Assembly: GCF_949628265.1 (NCBI RefSeq)
Contig: NC_088786.1
Location: 25,875,681 to 25,939,680 of the forward strand
Origin: Cloeon dipterum
Lineage: Eukaryota > Arthropoda > Insecta > Ephemeroptera > Baetidae
Length of the DNA stretch: 64,000 bases
Direction: 5' to 3'
Position 1 is the first letter of the stretch. The number at the start of each line of letters is the position of its first letter. The position numbers and the translations under genes are program-made. The notes beneath the pieces were generated by a model. That model searched no databases and was not told the origin of the DNA. It was given only the letters and a program-made list of their open reading frames with translations. This document shows, piece by piece, positions 49,847 through 61,542 of this stretch.

Positions 49847-52800
49847 ATGGGTTGCCATGGCGAGTGGTCCGTTTTGCTGGCAGGGGTGGCCGCCCGGTCG
49901 CGTGCGCCCCTCTGCGAACCGCCCCGTTCCGACGCGAATCTGCTCTGGCTGCTGCACAAGCAGGCTGAGCCCCGAGCTGGGCACAACCCGATCTTCGAGC
50001 TGCACAACGAACCGCTTGTCCACCCCGCTGACCAGCCCTCGGAAATGGCCAGGGTGAGCTCTTCTTGTTAAACGCGTTAATTAGCTTCATATCAGATATC
50101 GCTTTCATACAAGATTGAAATTTAAATAATTTATAAATTTAATAATTTAAAAAATTATTTTCATGAAATGCTTTGGGCTGAAAATGTTTCTAATTGTTTA
50201 TTTCGTTTAGTTCCACAATAATTGAATTTTTAGGTGTGAAAACAATTTTCTTGAATTTAATTAGTTGGAGCTGTCTGTTTGTAGCTGTGCAAAAATTAAA
50301 CGAGGCAGTGTGAGCTGTCAAGGAATGGCAAACGGTGTAGTGTGTGTCGTGACCAAAGCGCTATTTTCACATCGCGTTTCTCCTCGAGAAAATACACTCG
50401 AGCAAAAAGTCTCATTTCGAGTCATGCCGCCTGTCTAGAATATTAAATAAAAACGAGGAGCAGACTTCATTCCAGTTGTTATACTTAACAATCATCATTT
50501 GCTAAGCGCTGCTGAAAAAAAGTTGGCGTGTGCGCAAAGAGAGGACCGAAATTCAGATGCTAAAGGGAGTGAATACATGACTGAATTTCCAGCATTAAAT
50601 ATGCATGTCAAAAGGCCATCCTGCGCGCGTATTGCGTGCTGCGCCGGCGATATTTTTCATATTTTTACAGCGCTCGCGTACACACACACAAACGGTTCTA
50701 AATTTTGAAATTTATTGCCCGCCGACGTTTCGCGAGTTCCTCCAGCGAATGGCCGGGCTGCGCGCGGGCTCGTCGTTACCGAGCCATAATCGTTTAGATG
50801 AAATTGCCTGATAAAGTTGGGGGATGGAATGTGCTGGCTCCAGGTCGGCCGGGGTGCATCAGTGAGCGGCGGGCGAGAAGTGCGGAGTATTTGTGCGTGT
50901 TCACCGCCGCTGAGTAAACCCAACGAGTGATTTCGCTCAGCATTTCTATTGATTGTGCCAGTCCGGGTAAGGCTCCAAAAAATAGTTTCGAAGTATATCG
51001 CCGACACCCGGGCAATTCGGCCGAGTGCAATTTCTTTTCGATTGTGCAAATTGCTGATTAGTTTTGCTGATCAGTTTTCTGCTCCATTTGATTTTCCTCT
51101 CGTGCTGGAACTCGTTTTCGCGCTGCCCTCCTCGAATTGAACTCGCCTCGCTGCCGACTCACCCTCTAATTGCGCCCTCGCTTTTCGAATTCCGGAATTT
51201 CGTGACTTCGGTTGATCGTGAGAAAAATATGAAACTTTGAAACGGGAAAGGGGTTCATTATAAACACAGGCTGGCATTTCTCACAAAGTACGCTCGACGC
51301 AGAGTTGACCTGAGAAAACAAAAATAGAACTTTGACGCTGGCGGCAAATTGGCTTTTAAAACTTTGCTAATAAGACGCCCTCTAAAATATGGTTGGTTGT
51401 TAAAAGTTGCTCCTATTTTCAGCAAGTATCGATTCGGGAGCCTCATGATTTGAGTTCGCAGTATCGTCCAACGATGGATCAGCGCAGACCAGGCGGTTCA
51501 TACCCTCTGAGGCCTGCCACTAAGGTGCGTGTAAATCTACACGAGGGATTTGAATGCCTGCATCTCCGCTCTTTGCAGGGCGCTATGAGACCACCGCCAA
51601 GAGGTGGGGCCGACCCTGAAGGCGTGGATGGCGGGGTGGACACCCTGCACAGGGAAAATCAAAGCCTGAAGAGACGACTTGACGAAGAGTCTGCCAACTA
51701 TCGCCGCCGCCTCGACACCTACAAACAGGCGCAACAGCACCAAGCTGCTCTTGTCAGCAGGCTCCAAGCTAAGGTAACTCTTCTTTTGGACAGCATTCCA
51801 ACTTAGAATCAGTTTACAGCTAGTAAAAACAATCTACCCTATGGTTAAATAATTCCCTCCATTCAGAAAAAATAATATAATAAATAAATGACTCTCGGAA
51901 AATAGAGTGGGAGATTTTTATTTGAAATATTTTGCGCATTTTTTACTCTTAAAAAAGTTTCACGCAGTTTAATTTCTTTCAAACATTTCATTCATAATAT
52001 TTTAATGTGCCCTACCGTTGCCATTATTTTAGGTCCTTCAATACAAACAAAAATGCTCGGATCTCGAAACTCAAGCTCTCGAGAACGTTCCTGATTCCGA
52101 TCTAGGACTAAGAGGATATTCAGGTCCAAAATCACTTGACTCGTCACAGCATTACTTGTCAGCAAGCACTGGCGATGTCAGGGATGAGACAATCCACGAT
52201 CTTGACTCGGCGTTGCGCCGTTTGGAGGAAGAGAAGAGAAAGTATGTTTTTTATTTTATTATCTATCTGTAACTTCAATTGAATTTGCGTAGAAATATGC
52301 GTCTGAGGGAACAACTAGAGGAAAGCTACTTGTCAAATGACACATTATCTTCTGATCTGCAAAAATTAACAACTGATTGGGAGCATTTGAGGGATGAGTT
52401 AATCATCAAAGAGGACGAGTGGAAAGAAGAGGAACAGGTCAACAAACCATTTTTCCCTAAAAATGTTTTATTTCCTCTCTGGCTCCATATTTTAGACTTT
52501 CAATGAGTACTACTCTGCAGAGCATAACCGACTTCTGAATTTGTGGCGTGATGTTATGTCGATGAAACGAGCTTTTGTTGAAGTTAGATCAACCACAGAG
52601 CAAGATCTGACAAAATTGCGCGCCGAACTGACTAACTCAACCCATGAGATGAGCTCTGCTTGTCAAAATTTGGCCAATTACTACGACCGGAGCTCTCGTT
52701 CAGATGTAATAACATTATTTATGAAACGCTGAAGTTATTTTAAAAAATTTTCGTAGGAGAGCACCCAGCGTCAGCAAGAGCAGGAAATTGCTCATTTGCG

Positions 52801-55800
52801 TGGTGAAATCATGAAAATGCAGTCAATGTATGATTCAGCGCAAGCAGAAATCTGTAGTAAGGATGATCAAATCCAGGCACTTTTACACGACATGAAAATT
52901 TTGGTAATTATTGAATGAAGGCTAGGAAAATTTTACTAGGATTATCTAAAATATATGAATTTTAGGAGGAAAAATGTGACAATGCTGAGCAAGGCGCTGC
53001 TCTGGTCCAAAGGGCTCAAGAGGAGCTTGCTCTTTTGCAAAACGCTCTGCGAGATATCGCACATGCTGTTTTGCAAGATGCCGAAAACAAAAATGCAGAT
53101 GCGAATGTTCAACCAGCAAGTCACCTGCACCTTTCTGTATCGCATATGCCGCCTCGGTAAGATTTGTTACATAAATAAAATTAATTTTGGCACAAATATA
53201 AATATATATCTATTGGAATTTCCAGCACCTCTCCAAAAGGTCAAATTTTGCGAGCCCCAACATCTCCTGCCTTTGCCGAGAGCACCATTTCAGCAGTCCA
53301 AGCAGCTTTGCACAAACACCAACTTCTGGCCCATGAATTACATGTATTTACAATCATAAACTAAAGAGGGTTGTTATAAAGGATTTTTATTTTCAGAATA
53401 AGCTAAAATCTGCTCAAGATCAGTTGCTCCTGTTCCGACGCCAGTGTGAAGTTTCAGATGAGAATGGACAAGCTTTGGAGAACCACATCATGGATTTGAC
53501 TCAGCAGCTGGACTCGACAAAGGCTTTAGCTAATCAGCTTGGTCAGGAGAAGGAATCGCTTCAAAAGAATGTTGAAAATCTCAGAAGTGACAAAAACAAG
53601 CTGGAACGGAATCTCATTGAGCTCAAGGGGAAGGTACAAATTTTTAAATGCTAAAACGCATTGACAATTATTGTACCTCACACTAATCTGAATTATAGAT
53701 GGATAGTTTGAATTCAGATCTGGAAAAAGCTCAAAAAGCAAATGCCAAATTACAAAAGTGGGCTGAGAGGCTAGAAAACGACAAAATGATCCTGAGGGAT
53801 GACGTCGAGCGCATGAATCGAGATTCAGAAATCAGGGAGGCAAACTTGAAAGCAGAGGTTGAAAGGTGCGGGAGAATACGCGAGGATCTTATCAACGCCA
53901 GAGAGGAGCTCAACAAACTCTACCTTGCCAAGGATGTCCTGGAGCAGCAGAAGTTAGACTCTGAGAGTGACATATCTCTTCTCGAAAAGAGCAAAAGTAA
54001 TTTTTATGAATACTGAGTGTTTTACTTTCTGATCGTTCAATCCACAGGCGCCCTTGAAATGGAACTGGATCAAGCTCTCCTTGAAAGATCAGATGCTCAC
54101 GAAGCCCTTGTTAAATTGGACAACATAAATAAAAGTCACGTGCAGGACAAGACACGTCAGCAAGATGACATCAGAAAGGTTGGTTTTCATTAAATGGGAA
54201 TGTTCGAAATTCATGAGACTTTTCTTAGCTTTTGGACGAGAACAGTAACCTGAAAACTCAATGCACTGACCATCAAAATGATATTGAGTCGCTGCGAAAG
54301 GAGCTCCTTCAGGCAGAGCAAACTCGACTTGATTTGGAATCAGAAAAATTGTCATTGCACGAGAAAATCAAGTACGGAGAAATGGAGAAAGAAAAGGTTG
54401 ATTATTCTTGCTTATTGCAGCTGGCATTCCTCATTCCCTTTTATTATTAGATAAACATTGAGCTTTTACAAGTGGCGCGAGAACGCACAGAACTTTCCAA
54501 GCAAATACCAATCCTCGCACGACAAAAAGAAGAACTGAATGAGGAGGTTCAGAGAGTTAGGCAACGACTGGAGCAAGCAAATGAAACTAATGCTAGGCTG
54601 AACAGAGAAATGAATGTGCTGGTGAAAGATAAGGAAGAAACACAGGTTAATTCCAATATTATCTAATTTTAAGCAACAAAACTCAACATTGAAAATTTTA
54701 GGTATTGCTTGAGGCGACAGAAAAGGAGCTCCAAAGATTACACGAACAACACGCAGCACTCAGGAGCGAGAAAGAGGCTTTGGAAGCAGTGCTTTTCGAC
54801 GCTCAAAGCAGTCTGGAGGCTTCAGAAGTCAGAGGCGTGACTTTGGAGAAAGAAATACAAGCACTGCTGGTGACGCAAGAGAGTCTCAAAGGGCAGGTGG
54901 CAAGGCTACAGTCTGAGCTGGAAAACACACAACGGAACTTGCGTGAAACCAAGTCAAACCTCCTGCAGCAAATGGGTGGAAAAGACGCCGAGTACAAGGA
55001 GACAATGGCCAATCTCAAGAAGCACAGCGAAGAAACTGCAAGAAAGCTCACAGAGGAGCGGGTACTGGATTTTTTCTCTACCATCACTTTCCTCTAAATT
55101 GGATATTTCAGGAGCAAGTCAAACAGTCTTTAGAGAAGAGAATGCAGCAGGCGATTCAACAATTGGAGAGCGAGAAGGAGCACGAAACAAGCCAGCTGAT
55201 AAATAGAATTGAAGAGCTGCAGGCGCACATGGAGGCACTCATTCAGCAGCACGAAGAGAGTCTCCTGCGGGCTGAGAACGACAAGCAGCAAGCTTTACTG
55301 CTTGGTTTGAGCCCACATTTGTTTAAATCGGCAGATTTAGCATATTAGATTTTAGCTCACCATGATATCCAAGCCCTGCAGGAGCGACTTGTCCACATGA
55401 AAAAAGAACTTGAGGAGGAGTCAGGCATTCTGGAAAGGACCAAACGAGAAGCAGTTTCCAAGGCTGAGCAAGACAGGGCCGTGATGAACCAGCTGAGGGA
55501 TGAGCTCGCCAAAATCAAGGCAAAGTTTGAAGATTTAAAGTGAGAGTCAAATACAAAACATAAATCGCCAAATGTGAAAATATTATTTTCTCAGACAACG
55601 GACAGAGGATGAAAAGAACCACATGGAGGCACGCATCTCTGAAACTAAAAAAGAAAGAGACTCTGCTCAAAGTGAGTGCGATGAAATCAGAGTTCAACTG
55701 CACCTGGTGGAGGACCGATCCGAAAATTTGCAATCTGAACTTCAAGAAACTAATTTCAAACTGAAAGAATGTAAGAATTATTGTATGTGCGCAGCAGGTA

Positions 55801-58800
55801 CCAATTTCTCATTTGAACGCAGTGGAAAACTTGAACGATTCCTTAAAGAAGGATCTAAATGATGTGAGGCGTCAATTGGCCGAGAGTAATTGTGAAAAGG
55901 ACAAGTACGGTATGACAAACAAAGATCTTCGCGAGCAAGTGAAACGCGTTGAGACTGAAAAGCGGGAGCAACTCAGGGCGTTGGAGGATTCCTTCCAGAA
56001 GATAAGTAGTAAGTTTAACTTCACGTTCAGGGATCATTTAATTTTTAACTTGCTGCAGTTTTGGAGGACTCGAAAACTGGCTTGGACACTGAGAGAACTA
56101 GACTCCAGTTGCAATTGCGAGACGTTGAAAATGCTGCTCTCCTCACTGGTCAACAGTTATCCACAATTAAAGAAGAAAAACAAAAGTTGGAGTCAGCTCA
56201 TTCACAATTGACGCAAGAGCACAATGAGCTCACCTCCAGGCTGGCAAACGAGTCTGAAGAAAAGGAGCGAGCCCAGCAAGAAATGCACCAGCTTCGAAAG
56301 CAGGCAAGTTACTCTTTAAAAATAAAATATAGACCTAAAAATCCAATTTAAAAAACTATCTAGATGATGGAGCTGGGCAACGGCCTGGAAATGAGCAGGC
56401 AGGAATTGTCTAGGATTCGTTCCAGAGCAGCAGAGGAGGAAGAGAGGTGGCGTGGAAACGAACAGGCTTTGTTGGCCAGAATTGAAGATGGAAGGGTGCG
56501 TGAACGGAAACTAGAAGATCAGAAGCACAACATTGAGGTCTGTCTTGCTGACGCGACCCAGCAAATTCAGGAGCTCAAGGTAAATTGAAATAATTCTTGA
56601 TATAAATACAACTAATACTTATTGTCTACGTATTAGGCCAAGCTTGGTGGTTCGGAGGGCAGGGTGAAGGCTTTGGAAGGGCAACTAAGCAACTTGGAAG
56701 CTGTGAAAAAAGAAACAGAGCAAAGGCTTAGCAGCGTTGGATCTACACTGAGAAGGATTGCTGGAATCCAGCTAGATGGAAGTGTGACGCTTCCTTACCG
56801 CCTCTCAAGCCCATCCAGAAGATGGAGTCCTGCTCGTTACCACAGGTCGAGGGAGGCTGAGGAAAAGGGAGCCACCGAAATGATCGACGTGGACCCAGAA
56901 GTGGTGCGGAAAGGAGTTCGCTCGCTCATGCAACAGGTCGCCCAAATTGAAAGAGAAAGGGTAATCATACATATGATACATCTTGGTAGCTGGGATATCA
57001 TACATTTTTTGGGGCTCTACAGGATGACTTCAAGGGGCAGGTAAGTGCTGCTCAAAAGCAGTTGAAGGACGCAATTGATGCCCAAGGTAAGGGCGACTCT
57101 CGGCTTACAAACGCAATGCAGACCATCAGAAGTCTCCAGGATGAGAAGAGTAAACTGGTGTCAAAACTAGGCCAGAAAGACATTTCCATCGCAGCCCAGG
57201 TATTTTTTTGCTATTAGTGATGAGGGAAATAATCTATGAACATTTTAATAACTAGACTGACGCTCTTCAACAAAAGTCAGAAGAGCTGTTGGTTATGAGG
57301 GAGCGAATTACGTCCCTAGAACTGAACTTGCAAAGTGGACAGGAGGATAAAAATCAAACAGATGTAATATTTATCTAGTTTTATTATGAAAAAAGTACTG
57401 AAATTGTTGGCATCAGGAAAAAATTGAGAGGTTCCGTCAAGCTATAAATAGACTCGATCAGGATAAGCGGAATTTGCAAGAGGAGTTGGCCAGAAGTGAA
57501 TCGCGAGGCACCAAACTTGAGCTCCAAAGAATGTCCATGGAAGGAGACTTGCAGAGGTTGCAAATGATGATCCAAGAGAAGGATAATCACTGCCAAGTAA
57601 TAAGACAGCACGTTAGGTTGGGATTCAAATATTTACCTGAACCTTTCCCCTTCAGAAATTACAAGATAAAGCAGAAGCGCAATCCAGGACTATAGCCAGT
57701 CTTGAAGAGCGATGCGCTTCTCTGAAAACAACTATCGACCAGCTCAATATTTCCTTGGAGCAAGCTGCGACAACTGACAGGGACTTGAGAACAGAAATCA
57801 AAGATTTGCAGAGGACGTTGATGGACACAGCCAGCTCATCTCAAAACGCCGGCGAAAAGCTTAAACAGGTTACAATAAATGGCGGAAAATCACTCTGGAA
57901 TTAAATTATTTTTATTTCCAGATTCAGAAAAGCTTGCAGAACAGTGAAAATGAAAAGCGAGTTCTGGTAGAAAAGCTGGAATCCTCGCAGGGTGCGGCCA
58001 CCGACTTGCGGCGTGCTCAATCACAGCTTAATGAGCAGATCCAGAGGCTGCAGTCTGAGCTCTCGAACAGCGAGTTAAAGCGCTCAAGTTTGGAAACACA
58101 ACTTAGACTGTCCAGCTGGCCAAATAACAAAGAGGTGGCGGAGCGGGACGAGGAGGCGCTACGGCAGTTGCAGACCGCGCAGAGGGAAAAGATGGAATAC
58201 AAAGCCAAAGCTGATGCTCTGATTGACAAGGTGAGTGGCCATCTCGTCCAAATTGTCACTAGATTCAAATTTCGGTGCGTTTCAGGTGCGTCAACTGGAG
58301 AGGAGTCTAGATCGGTCAAAAACAACGTCCAGAACATTTGAAGGGACCGCTGGCCATGAATCGTCAGATCTGGAGCACGAGCACGAAATTAGAGAGCTAA
58401 AAATGCGAATTCGGCACCTAGAGAATCAGCTTTCAGACAAAGACGCTGAGTTCTCACGAAGTAGAGTGCACCAAGCTTCGATGCTCGACCACTCGTCGGA
58501 ATTGGAGCGACTAAGGAGCTCTCAGCAGCAAGCGGAGCGAATGCTGGACAACAGAGAGCAATCGCACAGGCAGCAGGTCATCAAGCTGGAGAATCAGGTA
58601 AAACCTTGCACCGATTCCCCTATGCAAAAAATAATACTTTAATCCGATGCGCAGATCCAGCTGCTACGCGAACAACTCAGCCAGGAGGTGAAGAGGAGGC
58701 AGCTGTATGTTTTGCGCAGCTCTAGGGCCGGGCGGGAGATGCAGCAGCTGCGGCAAGCGCTCGGGGACTCGCTGCACACGGTGGCGCACGACCCGAGCTT

Positions 58801-58900
58801 GGACTCTATGCTGCTTGAGCACGAAGCACGGAAGCTAGACTCGGCCACAAGTCTGGTGCCAGATTTGGGCCGAGGTCGTTCGGCCACCCCGCACAAGTAG
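49847..58900 (+). CDS. Root: Rootletin (ciliary rootlet coiled-coil protein)
   Basis: Structural protein of the ciliary rootlet; about 1,990 aa (human CROCC 2,017). Exons: 49847-50053 (inferred), 51423-51524, 51579-51773, 52033-52241, 52293-52437, 52496-52705, 52757-52903, 52966-53156, 53226-53343, 53397-53633, 53699-53996, 54048-54178, 54229-54396, 54451-54645, 54702-55061, 55112-55304, 55356-55539, 55595-55770, 55823-56008, 56059-56303, 56364-56579, 56637-56960, 57023-57199, 57256-57363, 57417-57596, 57656-57868, 57922-58230, 58286-58597, 58655-58900. Nearly all is heptad coiled coil. Family landmarks: SYRRKL-like NYRRRLDTY, VLQYKQKCSDLE, FNEYYSAEHNRLLNLWRDV, ALHKHQLLAHEL, EALEAVLFDAQ, and a Pro/Ser linker (YRLSSPSRRWSPARY). 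Exon 1 has an ATG, a GT donor in phase 0, and joins exon 2 in frame, but its sequence is not conserved enough to be certain. Poly(A): 59519-59524. Confidence 0.96.
50054..51422 (+). other. Rootletin intron 1 (inferred)
   Basis: 1.37 kb between the proposed first exon and the CAA-starting second exon; no coding content was recognised. If exon 1 is wrong, this is the promoter and leader region, and translation may start at the Met codon at 51474 (MDQRRPGG). Confidence 0.5.
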
Positions 58901-59778
58901 AGCAAAAAATAGTTGTTGTTCGAGTTAATGGTTGTTGCTAAGCTCACTGAGAATAGAAACGCACATTCCTGATCAATTGCTACAGCTGGGTTAGGTCTTG
59001 TTTTTCAAGACCAAACTCTTAGTTAAGAACAAAAGTGCATTTATTCCATTTTCATTTGTGCAGAATTGCAATTATTATGTGCTGAGAAACTGGAACCACT
59101 GTGAATTCCTATTGATTTTTAAGACATTTTGAAACTTAATGTTAAGATCTGTTTAGACGATAGAAATTTAATTTAGATATTGATTGGTACTTGTAAGAAG
59201 TCTGCATCAATTCTTGTGCTACAAGAATCATTTTCAGATGTCCAGACAGCCTTTTTGTCACTTCAGAGAGCTTTGTGTCAATTTTAGACTACTTTCTGAA
59301 CAAACACTAGTCATAACTATTGTAAGGAAAGAAGGAGCAATGCCGATTGAAATTACATTTTGATGACAATCTTATGTCCAGCTCCTTCTGACTTGGAATT
59401 CATAACCAAATCCCCTGGCCGTCCATGTTAATCAGAGGTTCATAGTTTATATCAAAGATCTGTAAGTTTCCGTTTTGTGATGAAAAAATCTTTGATGTTT
59501 CAAGTATAAAGGTTGAGTAATAAAATTACGCCAAAAGATTTCATAGCTACTTCAGGTATTATTCAAATATATTTCGTTTGGCCGTTCCATCAGACCCAAT
59601 TATAAAAATAGTATACTTAAAATAATTTAAAATTATAAAAATCGTGCAGCGATCCTTGTTCTTGGCGGTAATTAACAATATTAAATCATATCAGATTGCA
59701 TTGAAGCATAATAGTTTTTAAGATAATGAAAAATAAATGCAATGATTAAATCAGGTAAAGATTTTCCTTTCTAGCTTA
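58901..59778 (+). other. 3' UTR of rootletin and space to the convergent gene
   Basis: AT-rich and without coding content. AATAAA at 59519-59524 probably ends the rootletin transcript. The next gene points towards it from the other strand, stopping at 59779. Confidence 0.6.
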
Positions 59779-61542
59779 TTATATCCTGTAGCGGAGGAAA
59801 TCCTTTAATGCAGGAGGAATCGGCAACCTGTTGACGGCTACGTTCGAAATAGTTTGTAATATAACTTCCCGGCAGATGTTCAGCAAACTTGGCACTGCAA
59901 CAAGTACGCAAAAGTTTATCAGACCAAATATTTTTGTTGCATTTCAATTCTAACTGTCCATTCCTTGAAATCCATTCAAACTTTTATTTCTTCATCTCAA
60001 ATATATATTTTTAATTTCCATTAACCATAAAGTTCAAAATAGAGCTTACCTCCTTGATAGAGTTGTAGTAGTCGGACTTGTTTGGTTGAGCCATAGATGT
60101 CGATGACAGCATAGAGCGGCCCTGACCGGTAGGGGATTGTCCGGCAGCAAGGCCCCTGGTCTTCACCGTTTATGATGAAGTGCATGTCAGCGTATTCAGG
60201 GGTTCGAGGAACATAGATCAGACCAACTCTGGAGCCCTCGTCAGTGGGACAAGGGCCGCGGGACATCACTGGCGATGGCAACAACATACTCATCTTAACA
60301 GGGCCTTTGGCGGTGAATACTGTGTCACCCCGAACGCCTAAAAGGATATTGAAATTCAAATTTTGATCTCAATTCTCATTCAAAAAGGGAGACAGCAATC
60401 AAAACCAATAAATACCTAAAACTGAGGACTGCGAGTATTCCTGTCTGTCGTCATTCTCGTTTTCTCGGTTTTCAGCGTGCGCGTCCTCACCCTGATAAAC
60501 GTAATTTCTATATTTAGTGATTCCATATACCCAAGTTTGCCCCATCTTTGTCAAATCTGGTAGTGCATACTGTGGCAGCGGGTGGATTGCTGAAAAATTT
60601 GGAAATATTCCATGTCATTTTTTGGGCAGCCAAAATCGAAAAAATTGTTGAACTTTTGTTGGTACACGAATAAAAAAATAAGGAGTGTCTAAGGTACCTG
60701 AAATCGTAATCGTAAGGCCGAAAGTATTTTTTGCAGACGCCCGAATCGTCTTTAGATTCCTGAATTCAGAAGACCAGAGTAAGTTGTATGTTAAGCCTCC
60801 ATTTTAGGCTAAAAGATGTGTTGAATTTTGAAATTATAATTGAACATATTAAACACATGTAACTCATCGATTTTCAGACTTATGCAAAATATAGTAAAAA
60901 ATTGTACTTCTGCAAAGGTGGGCCATTTATACCATTTGGCCTTTTGAATTTGCAAACCTGGTCTTCTGAAAAAAACTATCTTCGGCCTTATGATTTTGGG
61001 TCCCTCAACCCTAAACTAATCTATGTTAGGTTTCTCAAAAATTATTTGTTGCTTAGAATAACTTCCCTTTCCCTCGTAAGCATGAAAGATAAATTTTTAA
61101 ATTAATGCCATATGAAGAGATAAAAAATATAACTCTTTTAAAAAGCACAACACTTTTCTCTGGAGATCAATTTTATTTCTGAATCAGAAATAAATTGACA
61201 TGAATACAAAAGCGTTTAAAAACATAAAACGTAACAATCAGTTGACTCACTCTCTGGATTAAGTTGCGTGAGTCCAAGTCTGAGAAATCCACTCCATCCC
61301 TGTTCGTTGCATTCGATTTCTACGAGAAACAGCTCTCCAGGGAGAATGGGAGAAGCGCTGAAGGTGAGGGCATTAGCAAAGCTGCTGTCCCGCCTCGCGA
61401 CCACTCCATCCTCAATGAGATTCACATTTTCCCCGTGATTTGGGTGGAAGCGGCAATTGTGCTGCACGCCCAAGGATTGATAACTTGGCGCTTCTGCACT
61501 GCCACTATTACTGCTGCTGCTACTGCTGCTTTCTCCAGACAT
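59779..61542 (-). CDS. NEURL2: Neuralized-like protein 2 (NHR + SOCS box)
   Basis: Four exons on the minus strand: 61542-61251, 60589-60416, 60337-60050, 59894-59779; 289 aa (human NEURL2/Ozz 285). After a Ser-rich start comes one neuralized-homology repeat, about residues 30-250: [78 protein letters not shown] and [25 protein letters not shown] box ends the protein ([24 protein letters not shown]), which in vertebrates recruits Elongin B/C and Cullin-5; the human protein directs beta-catenin turnover in muscle. An acidic insert (ENRENENDD) lies in exon 2. A TTGCAG acceptor sits just before the ATG, so a 5' UTR exon probably lies upstream, perhaps near 62.2-62.4 kb. Confidence 0.92.
60709..60992. 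repeat. Imperfect inverted repeat in NEURL2 intron 1
   Basis: ATCGTAAGGCCGAAAGTA at 60709 onward is repeated in inverted orientation ending near 60992 (TTCGGCCTTATGAT), with matching T-runs inside. A second, perfect 13-bp pair (TTCAGAAGACCAG, 60765-60777 and inverted 60958-60970) overlaps it. It may be a degraded foldback element. Confidence 0.45.

Noticed and set aside
49850..49866. X-box (RFX) like motif at the rootletin start
   Set aside because: GTTGCC-AT-GGCGAG is close to consensus but lacks the final C and overlaps the coding start; likely chance.
50711..50750. Another ribozyme-like motif (GCGAAACGTCGGC on the minus strand)
   Set aside because: The end resembles motifs of Penelope-type elements, but the CUGAUGA core is broken (CTGGAGG), so no functional hammerhead is supported.
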